Below the pieces are notes generated by a model. That model made no database searches. It was not told the DNA's origin and worked only from the letters and a program-made list of their open reading frames with translations. The position numbers and the translations under genes are program-made. Below are positions 63,954 through 64,000 of a stretch of DNA of 64,000 nt, in pieces (position 1 is the first letter of the stretch; each line of letters begins with the position of its first letter). Source of the stretch: Chitinophagales bacterium (GTDB lineage Bacteria; Bacteroidota; Bacteroidia; Chitinophagales; Chitinophagaceae); assembly GCA_017303455.1 (NCBI GenBank), contig JAFLBM010000002.1:1-64000 (forward strand), in the 5' to 3' direction.

Positions 63954-64000
63954 ATGTTTTGGACCTTAGAATTGGCTTCTTACCTTGAAGATGCACCGTG
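63954..64000 (+). CDS. DUF2795 domain protein, N-terminus only
   Basis: The last 47 bases encode MFWTLELASYLEDAP before the window ends. This matches the start of a small acidic Bacteroidota protein with a DUF2795 domain that I recall. A strong promoter lies about 70 bp upstream. Function unknown. Confidence 0.65.
   Translation, partial: MFWTLELASYLEDAP

Overview
This window looks like chromosome of a Bacteroidota bacterium, most likely of the Chitinophagaceae type (inference from gene content). The evidence is type IX secretion (T9SS) cargo with type A and type B sorting domains, SprB repeats, a PorP/SprF protein, DUF5916, DUF6728 and DUF2795 family proteins, bacterial alpha-2-macroglobulin beside PBP1C, RNase Y beside ZapA, and repeated TAnnTTYG promoter boxes with TTTG-like elements 19 bp upstream. 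Housekeeping genes dominate and no prophage, transposase or CRISPR array is visible. Small palindromic and tRNA-derived repeats are scattered between and inside the genes.

Layout. 1-6.7 kb: a truncated alpha-2-macroglobulin lipoprotein divergent from pbpC, a FAD amine oxidase and a GIN-domain lipoprotein. 6.9-15.3 kb: guaA with a periplasmic-binding-like protein, an Lhr-like helicase with a PdeM-type phosphoesterase, and a DUF5916 outer-membrane protein. 15.4-21 kb: an XRE/S24 regulator divergent from surE-(membrane protein)-lpxB, a DUF6728 protein and a CHASE/PAS histidine kinase. 21.3-22 kb: tRNA-Ala(GGC) preceded by two tandem 89-bp truncated tRNA copies and followed by a GIY-YIG nuclease gene that ends inside another tRNA-like fragment. 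22-33.8 kb: a T9SS cargo protein, pheT, a coiled-coil protein, zapA, rny, rplS, tatA, gatA, a lytic transglycosylase and a pabB-like gene. 33.8-45.6 kb: an acidic low-complexity protein, purA, a giant SprB-repeat protein, relA/spoT, an inverted-repeat element carrying a frameshifted four-helix-bundle gene, and a PorP/SprF plus type B cargo operon. 45.9-50.7 kb: tRNA-Leu(TAG), tig, two clpP genes, clpX and small proteins. 50.9-64 kb: an aldo-keto reductase, B12-dependent nrdJ, a DUF2490 protein, a methyltransferase, a GGGP-synthase-family gene, two TonB-C-like proteins, a deoxynucleoside kinase, trpS, gatC, two LolD/MacB-type ATPases, a cobalamin adenosyltransferase and the start of a DUF2795 gene.

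Functional links. tig-clpP-clpP-clpX forms a protein-quality block. The cobalamin adenosyltransferase can supply the cofactor needed by NrdJ. gatA and gatC lie far apart, so the amidotransferase genes are dispersed. The T9SS cargo genes and the PorP/SprF gene supply surface proteins. Genes are tightly packed: several convergent pairs overlap or abut at their stop codons, and several promoters sit directly on the start codon.

The most unusual content is (i) the tRNA-Ala/GIY-YIG locus, which resembles repeated insertion into a tRNA gene with regeneration of its 5' half; (ii) a 532-bp element with perfect 22-bp inverted repeats around a four-helix-bundle gene, plus a related gene-less palindrome beside tRNA-Leu; and (iii) palindromic repeats inside the reading frames of pheT and nrdJ. 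All identifications come from reading the sequence; no database search was run.
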